Source: Bacteroidota bacterium (GTDB lineage: Bacteria > Bacteroidota > Bacteroidia > Bacteroidales > UBA1556). Taken from it: 9,259 bases of DNA. The stretch covers positions 1 through 9,259 of the forward strand of contig QMPB01000134.1 of the NCBI GenBank assembly GCA_003648395.1. Reading direction: 5' to 3'. Position 1 is the stretch's first letter. Every line of letters begins with the position of its first letter. Of the stretch, positions 1 through 8,375 are shown piece by piece. The translations under genes were made by a program, and so were the position numbers. The notes beneath the pieces were generated by a model, which had not been told where the DNA came from, searched no databases, and worked only from the letters and a program-made list of their open reading frames with translations.

Positions 1-67
1 TTAAGTGATTTTCGTTTGTGTTTTAATGATGAAATACTGTAGCTATTTAATTGTAAATTCAAAATCA

Positions 68-106
68 GATATAGCGACAAATTCCCCAAGAATTTGTCGC
101 TATATC
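68..106 (-). terminator. Perfect 16-bp hairpin, likely transcription terminator
   Basis: Positions 68-83 (gatatagcgacaaatt) and 91-106 are exact reverse complements and enclose a 7-base loop (ccccaag). This is the strongest simple hairpin in the left end. It lies about 180 bases past the stop codon of the giant minus-strand gene, where an operon end is expected. On the minus strand the stem is followed by TGATTTTGAATTT, which is T-rich but not a clean T run, so a classic intrinsic terminator is plausible but not certain. It could also serve a gene arriving from beyond the left edge, or be a palindromic repeat. Confidence 0.5.
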
Positions 107-154
107 GGTAGATTTACACAACCAATAGTATTTTTTTATCAGAAATTTTTAATT

Positions 155-183
155 TCAGTTGTATGATAATTTCGTACAACTGA
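155..183. other. Small inverted repeat in the left intergenic region
   Basis: Positions 155-163 (tcagttgta) and 175-183 (tacaactga) are perfect reverse complements around an 11-base loop. A second, shorter pair, ggaat at 185-189 and attcc at 195-199, follows directly. Neither stem is followed by a convincing T run on either strand. They may be 3'-end processing structures of the giant gene's transcript or chance pairings in AT-rich DNA. The rest of bases 1-283 holds no credible gene. Confidence 0.3.
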
Positions 184-229
184 TGGAATGATTAATTCCG
201 ATAATTATAGTAACATGCACTAGCAATTT

Positions 230-288
230 ACCAATTACAGTATACCGATTACAATTCCATATTCACCGATTACAACTACCTAATTACT
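230..288. repeat. Degenerate ACCRATTACA short repeats
   Basis: The motif accaattaca at 230-239 recurs as accgattaca at 244-253, again as accgattacaa at 265-275, and as a weaker acctaattac at 278-287. The two middle copies share 11 identical bases, 21 apart. The cluster ends across the stop codon of the giant minus-strand gene. The copies are short and unevenly spaced, so this is a local low-complexity repeat of unknown meaning. It may have arisen by slippage. Confidence 0.35.
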
Positions 289-3200
289 CCTTCATCTTCA
301 TAATACGCATAAAGCGTTTATACTTTACTGGAGTGCTCAAATAGTATCTAAATTTGGCATCTCTTTCTTTATCGTTAAACTTTCTTTCGTCAGCTTTACT
401 ATCTTTAAGGATGGTTATAAACTCCTTATTTGACGAATAAGCTAATACTTGACCATTTTTTGCACTTCCTTTAATTTCAAAATAATAATACTCCTTATTT
501 CCTAAATTAAGTGCTATGGTAATTGTATAGCCAGTTTTCTTATTTATTATCTCAATTTTACCGGGCACATATTTTAAGATCTGATATTTACCTAGACTTG
601 AAATCCCAATATCACCAGTAGAAACTATTGATCTAGTTCGAGGATTATACTTCATCTTTACGTCAGAGATAAAAATTGTACTCAATAATTCTTTAGGTAC
701 TTTTCTGTATTCTCCACCATTAGTAATTATCTGACCAGTGTATTTATCTGATAATTCAGCACCTAACTTATTGTTAAGCATTATCTTATAAATATCATTC
801 TCTAAATCTACCGAACCCATGTTCATTCTGTCATTTAAATCAGTGGCCATAAGCTCTAAAGCCTTATCATTAAAGTAAAAATTCAATGGAATTGATACAG
901 AGAAATCTGTAGAATCTTCCCTAGAAAAATATCTTGCTTTGCCATAGGCAGTAGCCTGCACATGCCCTGTTTTAAATGCCAAATTAAGCTCACCCTCTGT
1001 GTAAAGTGCACAGTCTCTCCTACTTAAAGAAATATAATTGCCCGGCAAACTACGTTGCGATAATTTTTCGTCAGAAGCAATTCTATATTCTTGAGAAATT
1101 TTATCAAATACAAGAGAACCACTACTTTGAATAATATTATTATCTGTTCTACGGCCATTATCATTCATAAAAACTGAATAAACCTGTCCATTATATTCTC
1201 GGGAATTAAGTCCACAATACAATCTTTTACCATCTATAGATTTTATCTCTTCATCTATTGGTATAGAAATATTAGCAGGATCAATTTCGGTTCTAAATTC
1301 AATTGCTAAGTGTTCTAGAGTATCACAATTATGATCAATTCTAGTTCCTCCATCAAATATTAAGTATCTATTTGCACCAACCAGGGTAATCTCTCCATAA
1401 AAATCGAAATAGTTACTTAATGTAAAGCCATCTTTTTCGCCAATAGTGGCATTACCAACAGTATATCCTGCAGTATCAACTTCAATCTTATTAAATAGAA
1501 TGTTTTGCACCCATCCATCTTCATCTTTATAATCGTAAACTCCCCTACCATGATAGCTATGCTTGCCTTCTACAATAAACACTCCTTTATATAACTCATG
1601 GTATTTTGTTTCTCTATTTACTAGTAATTCAGCTTCATGAATCTCTTCCAACTCTGCTTTTGCAAATATCTTAAGTTTATTTTCACCAGGAATAATAACA
1701 GCATCAGCAACAATAAGTTTAGGAACGCCATACGCATCTATCTCCTTTTTACGCTGAGAATAAACTCCTCTTTTTGAAATAAAGCTAAGGCTGTCTTGAT
1801 CTGGATGAGTAGAAATAAACCTTGTTCCACTTAATGCTATATCAGCAACTTCTTTAATGGTTTTATCTTTAACCTGAGCCATTGGATCACCTTTAGTAGA
1901 GAATTCAACCTTCTCATTATCCATATACCAAGTAAACTTATCCATATAGCATTTATACATATTCTCCTTAAACTCAACAAGTTTTGCATCAGATTTGCTC
2001 TCAAATTCAGCTTTTCGTTCATTAAAATCTACATTTGCCACAAATACATCAGTTGTTGCAAATGCTAATTGCTCATGTTCATTAAAGTCCTCTAACTCAT
2101 CAAACTCATCTGTTTGTTCTAGTTCGGCTAGTGTTTTAAGTCTAAACATACAAGAATCACTAACGAAAGTCCTATTCTTAAAGTGGAATAAGTCGGATTC
2201 TAATTCAGCATTCTTTATCTTTATCAAACCATTACCATCAAGCTTTGTAGATGTTAAATATAAACTACCATCAATGGTAGCATCATTGGCATACATATCA
2301 ATAGATGGTTGCTCTTCACGAGTAGTAACAATCATTATATCGTTATATGGTTCAAAATGCATATCAACATTGCTAGCAATTACAGGAGGATATTCTACAC
2401 CACTTTTAACTTCTTCAATTTTATAAGACTGTAAATATGCATCGGTAGAATCTGGAAAAAATATTAAATCATTAGAAATACCCAATGACGTTAAATATCT
2501 AAGACTACCTCTACCCTGTAAACCTTCGTTACTAAGCTTAATAGTATCATTAAACATTGCTTTACCACCGTATAATGAATAGCCAGCATCACCAGTAGTT
2601 GTAACAAAACCTACAGAGTAGTCTCTCATAACTTTTAGTGGTGTAATTATATCTGGAAAGATTCCTGCAGACTCCAAGTAGCCATTAAACTCTAAGCCAT
2701 CTGTTCGGAAATCATCCAAACTATCAATTTCAAAGGATTCAAGAGTATAATAAAATTTATCGCGCTTATATACCTTATTATAAATCTCAGTTTTGTCATA
2801 ATAAACATAGGATTGCGATTCACTATTAAGGATTGGGTATTCCGGAAAATCTTGAATTCCAGATTTATTATTTGGTTGATCAATTAATATATAACCTTTC
2901 AAATCCTCAATTACATTCTTTATTCTAACTAATGGTCTTTCGCCATACTTATCCAACTCAAAAGCCTCTACCTTAAAACTTAATGAGTCAATACTTGGCA
3001 TCTCTAATTTAAACTTATCATAGCTAAAGAATACATCCTTAGCATGAATATCAAATCTACCAGCAGTAATTCTTCCAGCAAATAAGAAATCTCTATTCTT
3101 TTTAAGCTGTACTCTACCATTTCTTGGAAAAATTCTTACGTCTTGCGAATCGGAAAGAAATACTGTTCTTACGCCCTGAAGGATAATGTCATTATTTACA

Positions 3201-4864
3201 AGGTTTAAACTTGCATTAGGAATTACACCATTTGTTTCCGACATAAATGAAATTACATCATAATCAGTTTGTCCTCTATGAGCCATTACATATACATCAA
3301 CGCTAGGTTTTACAATTACATAATGATCTTCAAAATCATATAATAGGAAGCCTTTTGATGCCAAATTCATAAGGTAAGAAATAGTAGTTTCCTTACTCAT
3401 ATGCATGTAGTTGCCAAAATCTTCGGCATAAAACTCATAATAACCATTCTCTTGAACATAATTATAAACAGCTTCAACAGGGTTTTGTCGGTCCATTCCC
3501 TGAAGTTTTTGATATCTATTTTTAGAAAAATAATTCTCTGATTCAAAATAGGCTTTACTATCAATACCTTTCTGCTGTATACTTTTCATATCAATATAAT
3601 CCTCACCAAGCTTCCAATTTAGCTCTTCTACAAAGAGTGATATATTGTGATACGAATCGGCAAAAGGAGTTTGGGCAATACCTTCATCTTTACGATATAT
3701 TGAAAGATTTTTTTTCTTATTTGAATAGTATAAGCTAAGCCCAGGATGATAAATTGAATCAACAGAAACCTCTCCTGTTATGGTATCAGTACTTTCTAGA
3801 TATATAGTTACTGTTACTTTCTCCGACAGAATTTTATCTTTCTGAATAACAAAAACATCGGAACCTGCATAAACAAAGTTCTTACCGTTATGCTTAAAGA
3901 TAAAAAACGCTTTATCTCTACCTTTACCGCTACCAATCATTTGTCGGCCTTTCAGCGAATAGCCACCTTGATAATCAACATTTTCATAAATCTCATTTAT
4001 AGTATAATCATAGCCATAAGAAGAAAATGAAGGATAACGAGATGTTTCGGTTTGCTTAGTAAAACTAAACTTATCCTTCACTCCACCAAGCAATCCGAAA
4101 CTAAAATTTCGTTTATCATAAAAAGTAACAGAATCAGCAGTCCAAATTGCACTTTTAAGACTTATTTTATAATCCTGCATTACAGCATATACAACTCCAT
4201 CGGCTAGTCCAACTCTTGTCCAAAAGAGTTTGCCACCATTACCTTCCCACCTTTCGCGTAGTGGATGATAATCGCCTGTAGTATGCCAAATATAAGTAGA
4301 GTCCGCACCTGTAGTTCCAATAAGATTTACCGTATCAAAACTATAAATGGGCTTATTATCTATTATCTTAATTTTAATCTTGGCATTAGTAACTTTCCAT
4401 ATTTTTTTTGATTTTTCGTAAATATGGTGAGTATTAAAGAAACGTGTTGAAGCATTAAAATATCGGTGAAGGTAGCCAGTACGCCTTTTCTGTACATAAT
4501 AATTAATGGACTTAATCCAATCATCAAATATATCCTTATTTAATTCATCTCTTTTTAGCGCAATAATATTATCTATATAAAACTCAAAAGTTGGATGAGC
4601 ATTAAATCTTTTGGCAATCATCATATTACACATCTGTATAATAGATTTCTTCTCATCTTCTGAAAGTGTATCACTATCCCAAAATGGGCCTACTTCAAGC
4701 ATTTTCTCCTCAATTTTCTTAGTAGTCTCTTTAGATACCTTAATAGTCATAAACTCTTGGTATTCAAAAAGAAACTTATCAGTCATTTTGGAGAACTTAT
4801 ATTTCTTTTGAGCCTCAAGATTGTTGACAAAAAATATAATTATGAATAACAGAAATACTCTCAT
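284..4864 (-). CDS. Giant exported protein of unknown function (1526 aa)
   Basis: No enzyme or named domain is recognised with confidence. The ATG start at 4864 gives a short Sec signal peptide (MRVFLLFIIIFFVNNLEA, cleavage before Gln19), so the mature protein should be periplasmic or on the cell surface. There is no lipobox cysteine and no later membrane helix. The first 150 residues are charged and helical. Most of the rest alternates aromatic and hydrophobic residues with Asp, Gly and Asn turns, as in long beta-rich proteins, for example GRITAGRFDIHAKDVFF near 595 and YLTSTKLDGNGLIKIKNAEL near 865. Residues of about 461-518 look different, resembling a winged-helix fold. The tail, with YNPRTRSIVSTGDIGISSLG near 1405, ends in a basic stretch. 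I recall similar long uncharacterised proteins in Bacteroidota. It lies 48 bp after prmA and is probably co-transcribed. A structural or envelope-scaffold role is only a guess. Confidence 0.9.
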   Translation of the reverse strand: MRVFLLFIIIFFVNNLEAQKKYKFSKMTDKFLFEYQEFMTIKVSKETTKKIEEKMLEVGPFWDSDTLSEDEKKSIIQMCNMMIAKRFNAHPTFEFYIDNIIALKRDELNKDIFDDWIKSINYYVQKRRTGYLHRYFNASTRFFNTHHIYEKSKKIWKVTNAKIKIKIIDNKPIYSFDTVNLIGTTGADSTYIWHTTGDYHPLRERWEGNGGKLFWTRVGLADGVVYAVMQDYKISLKSAIWTADSVTFYDKRNFSFGLLGGVKDKFSFTKQTETSRYPSFSSYGYDYTINEIYENVDYQGGYSLKGRQMIGSGKGRDKAFFIFKHNGKNFVYAGSDVFVIQKDKILSEKVTVTIYLESTDTITGEVSVDSIYHPGLSLYYSNKKKNLSIYRKDEGIAQTPFADSYHNISLFVEELNWKLGEDYIDMKSIQQKGIDSKAYFESENYFSKNRYQKLQGMDRQNPVEAVYNYVQENGYYEFYAEDFGNYMHMSKETTISYLMNLASKGFLLYDFEDHYVIVKPSVDVYVMAHRGQTDYDVISFMSETNGVIPNASLNLVNNDIILQGVRTVFLSDSQDVRIFPRNGRVQLKKNRDFLFAGRITAGRFDIHAKDVFFSYDKFKLEMPSIDSLSFKVEAFELDKYGERPLVRIKNVIEDLKGYILIDQPNNKSGIQDFPEYPILNSESQSYVYYDKTEIYNKVYKRDKFYYTLESFEIDSLDDFRTDGLEFNGYLESAGIFPDIITPLKVMRDYSVGFVTTTGDAGYSLYGGKAMFNDTIKLSNEGLQGRGSLRYLTSLGISNDLIFFPDSTDAYLQSYKIEEVKSGVEYPPVIASNVDMHFEPYNDIMIVTTREEQPSIDMYANDATIDGSLYLTSTKLDGNGLIKIKNAELESDLFHFKNRTFVSDSCMFRLKTLAELEQTDEFDELEDFNEHEQLAFATTDVFVANVDFNERKAEFESKSDAKLVEFKENMYKCYMDKFTWYMDNEKVEFSTKGDPMAQVKDKTIKEVADIALSGTRFISTHPDQDSLSFISKRGVYSQRKKEIDAYGVPKLIVADAVIIPGENKLKIFAKAELEEIHEAELLVNRETKYHELYKGVFIVEGKHSYHGRGVYDYKDEDGWVQNILFNKIEVDTAGYTVGNATIGEKDGFTLSNYFDFYGEITLVGANRYLIFDGGTRIDHNCDTLEHLAIEFRTEIDPANISIPIDEEIKSIDGKRLYCGLNSREYNGQVYSVFMNDNGRRTDNNIIQSSGSLVFDKISQEYRIASDEKLSQRSLPGNYISLSRRDCALYTEGELNLAFKTGHVQATAYGKARYFSREDSTDFSVSIPLNFYFNDKALELMATDLNDRMNMGSVDLENDIYKIMLNNKLGAELSDKYTGQIITNGGEYRKVPKELLSTIFISDVKMKYNPRTRSIVSTGDIGISSLGKYQILKYVPGKIEIINKKTGYTITIALNLGNKEYYYFEIKGSAKNGQVLAYSSNKEFITILKDSKADERKFNDKERDAKFRYYLSTPVKYKRFMRIMKMKE

Positions 4865-4912
4865 TTGTTTATTTGTTAGTTGATTTAATCTAATTCAATA
4901 GAATAAAAGCAA

Positions 4913-5743
4913 TTATGACATTTTCCATACTCCTGCTACCCACATATTATCCACTCCATGATGCTGGTATTCAAGTCCATGTTTTAAAGCTTCGGTACTT
5001 AGTTTTTCTATATCAGACTCATAAAATCCACTTAAAAACAATAAATTGCCTTTACTCATACATTTTGCATAATGCTTAAGGTCATTAAGAAGTATATTCC
5101 TATTTATATTAGCAATTACCAAATCATATTTCCTTCCATCAAGTAAAGCAGCGTCACCTAATTCTACCTTTATATTATCGATATTATTGCGTTGCACGTT
5201 TTCTAAAGCATTATTATATGCCCATTCATCATTATCAATAGCATTAACATGATTTGCACCTCGCAGTGAAGCAAGAATTGCTAAAACAGCAGTACCACTT
5301 CCCATATCCAATATATCAAGGTCTTTAATTTCATTATTAAGTATAAGCTTAATCATCTGTGCTGTAGTAGGATGATGGGCAGTACCAAACGACATTTTAG
5401 GTTCTATCTCAATCTCAAATTCGGTATTAAAGGGTTTATGAAATGGTGCTCTAATTGCAACTCTATTTTCAATTACCACAGGTGGATAATTCTCCTCCCA
5501 AACGGCATTCCAGTTCTGATCTTCAATATAGTTTACCTTATAAACAATATTGAAAGCCTCAGCTTGCATAACAAATAGATTATCAACAGCTTCTACAGAA
5601 AAATCAGGTTTCTGTATAAATGATTTTAATCCATTATCAGTTTCTTCAAAACTTTCAAATCCTATTTCAGCTAGCTCTGCAATAAGTATTTCATTAGCAA
5701 CATCCTTAGGCTCTACCGTAAAATTTAACTCTATATATTCCAT
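4913..5743 (-). CDS. prmA: Ribosomal protein L11 methyltransferase PrmA
   Basis: This cytoplasmic enzyme uses S-adenosylmethionine to methylate lysines and the N-terminus of ribosomal protein L11. At 276 residues it is close to the usual family length. An N-terminal substrate-recognition domain (about 1-85) precedes a Rossmann-type methyltransferase domain. The PrmA hallmark SFGTAHHPTT lies at 118-127. Motif I, DMGSGTA, is at 146-152; its last glycine is replaced by alanine, a mild variant. The acidic end of strand 2, AIDND, is at 168-172, and the motif IV region LVIANINRNIL is at 208-218. The ATG at 5743 gives the expected start (MEYIELNFTV). There is no Shine-Dalgarno site, as is usual in Bacteroidota. 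The 121-bp gap upstream contains weak hairpins at 5845-5860 and 5803-5814, so prmA may have its own promoter. The giant exported protein gene follows 48 bp downstream. Confidence 0.96.
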   Translation of the reverse strand: MEYIELNFTVEPKDVANEILIAELAEIGFESFEETDNGLKSFIQKPDFSVEAVDNLFVMQAEAFNIVYKVNYIEDQNWNAVWEENYPPVVIENRVAIRAPFHKPFNTEFEIEIEPKMSFGTAHHPTTAQMIKLILNNEIKDLDILDMGSGTAVLAILASLRGANHVNAIDNDEWAYNNALENVQRNNIDNIKVELGDAALLDGRKYDLVIANINRNILLNDLKHYAKCMSKGNLLFLSGFYESDIEKLSTEALKHGLEYQHHGVDNMWVAGVWKMS

Positions 5744-5864
5744 AATTTCAAAATTATCACTAAAACATTAATAATCCATATTTATATAAAATACTTATTA
5801 AAAGGTTTTCACCTAAAATTTGTATTTATATTTCAGAATTATTTAGCATTTATTTATGCTACTT

Positions 5865-6068
5865 TTACTCTTCCGACATTTCTTTAATTATCTCAGCAAC
5901 ATCTTCTTCTGTACTTTTTAACTTTGCTTTACAAAACTTTATTAAAAACGCAGACCGCTTTATTTTTTCCGATAATTCATCAACAGAAATTTCTCCATAT
6001 TCCATTTCGCGAACTAGTTCTTCAAGCTCCAACATTGCATCATCATATTTTAAATTTTCTTTAGTCAT
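5865..6068 (-). CDS. xseB: Exodeoxyribonuclease VII small subunit XseB
   Basis: This is the small helical subunit of exonuclease VII. Several copies wrap the XseA coiled coil in a complex that degrades single-stranded DNA from both ends to short oligonucleotides, in repair and mismatch correction. The 67-residue product is of normal length and shows the family pattern: YDDAMLELEELVREME, then GEISVDELSEKIKRS, then a second helix with CKAKLKSTEEDV. I chose the ATG at 6068 (MTKENLKYDD) over an in-frame ATG at 6092. The later start matches the family N-terminus, and its ATGACTAA overlaps the xseA stop by 8 bp, an arrangement typical of translational coupling. A weak five-bp hairpin (5845-5860) follows the stop. 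Confidence 0.93.
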   Translation of the reverse strand: MTKENLKYDDAMLELEELVREMEYGEISVDELSEKIKRSAFLIKFCKAKLKSTEEDVAEIIKEMSEE

Positions 6069-7458
6069 ATTTCTTAATTTTATAAATTTCACTTTCTATT
6101 TCACCTTTATATATTTTGGTAATCAAGCTATCTCCTACTCTAACATCCTCTATATCAGTAACTATTTTACCATTTATCGTATTATACGAATATCCTTTTT
6201 TAAGTAGATTTTCGGGTTTTACCAATTCAATCTTTTCTTCTACAAACTTTAGTTTCTGACGTTGGTTAATCAATAAATTGCGCGAAATAGTATCTATTGA
6301 TTTAGTATTACGTTCTAACTTATGCTCTTCAATGGATAACCTTTTTTGTATGGAAAAGCTACTATTAGAACTTAATTTACTAATTGAATTTAAACTAGAA
6401 GACAATATGATTTTAGAAGAATATATAATAGATTGTTTTAAGCTAATAATTGAACTATTCTGCTGCGCAAGAAACTCTTTAGAGCGATTTACAACATAGG
6501 AATAGCTATTATTTAAGATATTAATCTTTTCATTTATATAATCTTGCACAAATCCCTCTACAACACTTTGATATCCTTCAATAGTTACTGAATTATTATC
6601 AAATTTTTGCTGCAGAAGATATGCTAAATCAGTAGGTGTAATTGAATTATAATGCGATATCATTTCCACAACAGTTTCGTTGGTAGAATGACCAATACCT
6701 GTAATTACGGGTATTGGAAAATTAGCTACTTCCGAAGCCAATTCATAATTATTATAGCAATCCATACCCACTTCTCCACCACCACCTCTTATTATAGCTA
6801 CCAAATCAAAATGATGTTTTACTTTCTTTATCGCCTGTAGTTGTTTTATCATTGAGCCAATGGCTGCATCACCTTGCAATAGCGATGGGAATATCATATG
6901 AAAATATTTATAATCACGAGTATTATTGTCAATAATAGTTATAAAATCGTGATAACCTTTACTTGTTTTGTCTGATATAATAGCAATTCGTTGAGGCAAT
7001 AATGCTAGTTTTAATTCTTTATTTTTGTTATATAAGTTATTTAATTTCAACTTATTAATACATTCCTTTTTCTCTTTTGCCAATATTCCAAGCTCATAAT
7101 CAGCATCTATTTCTAATATATTAAGTGAGAAGCCATATACAGCATCAAATTTTATCTCTGCCAAAAACAGAATATTCATATTATCGCCTAATTGCTTGCC
7201 CGTTTTTTCTATAAAAGCTTCATTTATACGATTATAGTTGCCTTTCCAAAGTGTAGTACGTATTTGTGCTTTTACCTTTCCATTAGTTTTTTCCACCAAA
7301 TCGGGATAACAGTGTCCACTTTTAGGATAATAATTAAGCTTTATCATTTCCGACTTTATCCAATAGGGAGATTTATAAGTACCTTTTATTACACTACTTA
7401 CGCTCTCAAGAATTTGACTTAAACTATAAAAGTTTCTATTTTTACTATTTTCTGACAA
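6061..7458 (-). CDS. xseA: Exodeoxyribonuclease VII large subunit XseA
   Basis: This is the catalytic subunit of exonuclease VII. An N-terminal OB-fold for single-stranded DNA binding covers about 10-120 (YWIKSEMIKLNYYPKSGHCY at 32-51). The nuclease domain follows: LPQRIAIISDKTSKGYHDF near 154-172, FPSLLQGDAAIGSM near 190-203, IIRGGGGEVGMD near 222-233, and GIGHSTNETVVEM at 254-266. Residues of about 285-410 form the long coiled coil that binds XseB. The C-terminus (LLKKGYSYNTINGKIV and on) is the usual small beta segment. The length of 465 residues is normal. Where the E. coli motif has HETD this protein has HSTN, as I recall from flavobacterial homologues, so it should not be read as inactivation. 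The start codon is TTG at 7458: the next ATG is at residue 38, inside the OB-fold, and upstream in-frame sequence has no ATG. The gene lies 11 bp after the DUF2279 gene. Confidence 0.96.
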   Translation of the reverse strand: MSENSKNRNFYSLSQILESVSSVIKGTYKSPYWIKSEMIKLNYYPKSGHCYPDLVEKTNGKVKAQIRTTLWKGNYNRINEAFIEKTGKQLGDNMNILFLAEIKFDAVYGFSLNILEIDADYELGILAKEKKECINKLKLNNLYNKNKELKLALLPQRIAIISDKTSKGYHDFITIIDNNTRDYKYFHMIFPSLLQGDAAIGSMIKQLQAIKKVKHHFDLVAIIRGGGGEVGMDCYNNYELASEVANFPIPVITGIGHSTNETVVEMISHYNSITPTDLAYLLQQKFDNNSVTIEGYQSVVEGFVQDYINEKINILNNSYSYVVNRSKEFLAQQNSSIISLKQSIIYSSKIILSSSLNSISKLSSNSSFSIQKRLSIEEHKLERNTKSIDTISRNLLINQRQKLKFVEEKIELVKPENLLKKGYSYNTINGKIVTDIEDVRVGDSLITKIYKGEIESEIYKIKKYD

Positions 7459-7469
7459 AGTGATTTCTA

Positions 7470-8375
7470 TTAATAATATATTGGATGAAAAATTGTTCCT
7501 TGGCTACTGAATTCTATTGCTGGAGCAGGGAATTTTATAAAGCTAATTAAATTAAAAACTGTTTTTAGAAATTTAGATTTTGTTGGGATTCTTGTCCAAT
7601 CGACATCCAACGATAAATAATACTGACGATAACGTGGTGTGTTAATAGGGTTTCCATTCATATCAGCATTAGAGAAACCTCCCAGCATACCCTCTGCACC
7701 ATAGCCTGCAGCAATATTTAGCCATTTTGGAAACCAAGTATCTTCCTTTAAAAAGCTATATATATTGGCACTAAGCCATATTGATTGTCCATTATAATCT
7801 TTGAGCATCTGCTCAGGATAATTATTACCAAGCAAATCGGGTCGTGTATCAGCATAGGATGTTGTATGAAAGCTGTACTTCATCGAAATGCGTTGCTCTT
7901 GCCATATTAATGATTGTCCGATATAAAGAATAGAGCCGGCAGCATTTGCTGTCATATCGCCCCAAGAAAAACCCCAATTCGTACTATATGCATCTAGCAT
8001 TTCTATTGACGAAAGATATAAAAATCCAAATCCACCACCATACCAGGTAGATTTCTTATGCGATACTCCTGACCAACGTAATAAATCATAACCTACCTTG
8101 CCCAAATAATATGAAGTACCCATATGCCCCAATTTATCCATTTGGCACCATTCTGCATTATCATTAAAAGTATGCCAACTACTTTGATCATAATTAGAAT
8201 ACCATGCAGAGTTTAAGCCTATAACAGATCCAATCCAAAATGTACCACCAATTGCCGAAACAGTATATAGCTTTCCTGTATCTAATACCGAATCAGCAGG
8301 TAAAATTTGAGCATTGAGATTATTAAAAGTTAATAAAAACAATAATAGGCTTATTATATGGCGTTTAAAGTTCAA
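7470..8375 (-). CDS. DUF2279 family exported protein
   Basis: The product is 301 residues with a clear signal peptide (NFKRHIISLLLFLLTFNNLNA, cleaved before Gln23), so it is periplasmic or attached to the outer membrane. Family markers as found in Bacteroidota are visible: DKLGHMGTSYYLGK at 80-93; the block from E125 to G147, with DAYSTNWGFSWGDMTAN; DYNGQSIWLS at 193-202; AAGYGAEGMLGG at 222-233; YLSLDVDWTRIPT at 253-265; and the aromatic tail FHPIYY. Many aromatic-glycine strands suggest a small beta structure or membrane-associated fold. The biochemical role is unknown. The start is TTG at 8375. It cannot lie further upstream because the stop codon of the FAH gene directly precedes it in the same frame, and a later start would remove the signal peptide. 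Translation therefore probably depends on ribosomes finishing the FAH gene. Confidence 0.88.
   Translation of the reverse strand: MNFKRHIISLLLFLLTFNNLNAQILPADSVLDTGKLYTVSAIGGTFWIGSVIGLNSAWYSNYDQSSWHTFNDNAEWCQMDKLGHMGTSYYLGKVGYDLLRWSGVSHKKSTWYGGGFGFLYLSSIEMLDAYSTNWGFSWGDMTANAAGSILYIGQSLIWQEQRISMKYSFHTTSYADTRPDLLGNNYPEQMLKDYNGQSIWLSANIYSFLKEDTWFPKWLNIAAGYGAEGMLGGFSNADMNGNPINTPRYRQYYLSLDVDWTRIPTKSKFLKTVFNLISFIKFPAPAIEFSSQGTIFHPIYY

Noticed and set aside
1..283. Possible small gene or RNA at the left end
   Set aside because: No frame of useful length with a start and family resemblance, and no tRNA-like fold, was seen. Only hairpins and short repeats are supported.
1995..2426. A 143-codon open frame on the plus strand inside the giant gene
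   Set aside because: It is serine-rich low-complexity sequence antisense to a coherent 1526-residue frame with a signal peptide. It matches no family I recognise and looks like a by-product of the opposite strand's codon use.
5744..5864. Bacteroidota-type promoter box TAATTTTG just upstream of prmA on the minus strand (about 5749-5756)
   Set aside because: It fits the TAnnTTTG pattern, but lies only five bases from the start codon and has no recognisable -33 element at the right distance. In such AT-rich DNA a chance match is likely.
6069..6092. Upstream ATG for xseB at 6092, adding eight residues (MKFIKLRN)
   Set aside because: The family N-terminus matches the start at 6068, and the 8-bp overlap with the xseA stop is a typical coupled arrangement.
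6660..6700. Loss of an XseA active-site acidic residue (HSTN where E. coli has HETD)
   Set aside because: I recall the same pattern (GHATNETVVEM) in flavobacterial XseA proteins. The other nuclease motifs are intact and xseB is present, so this looks like a lineage variant rather than decay.
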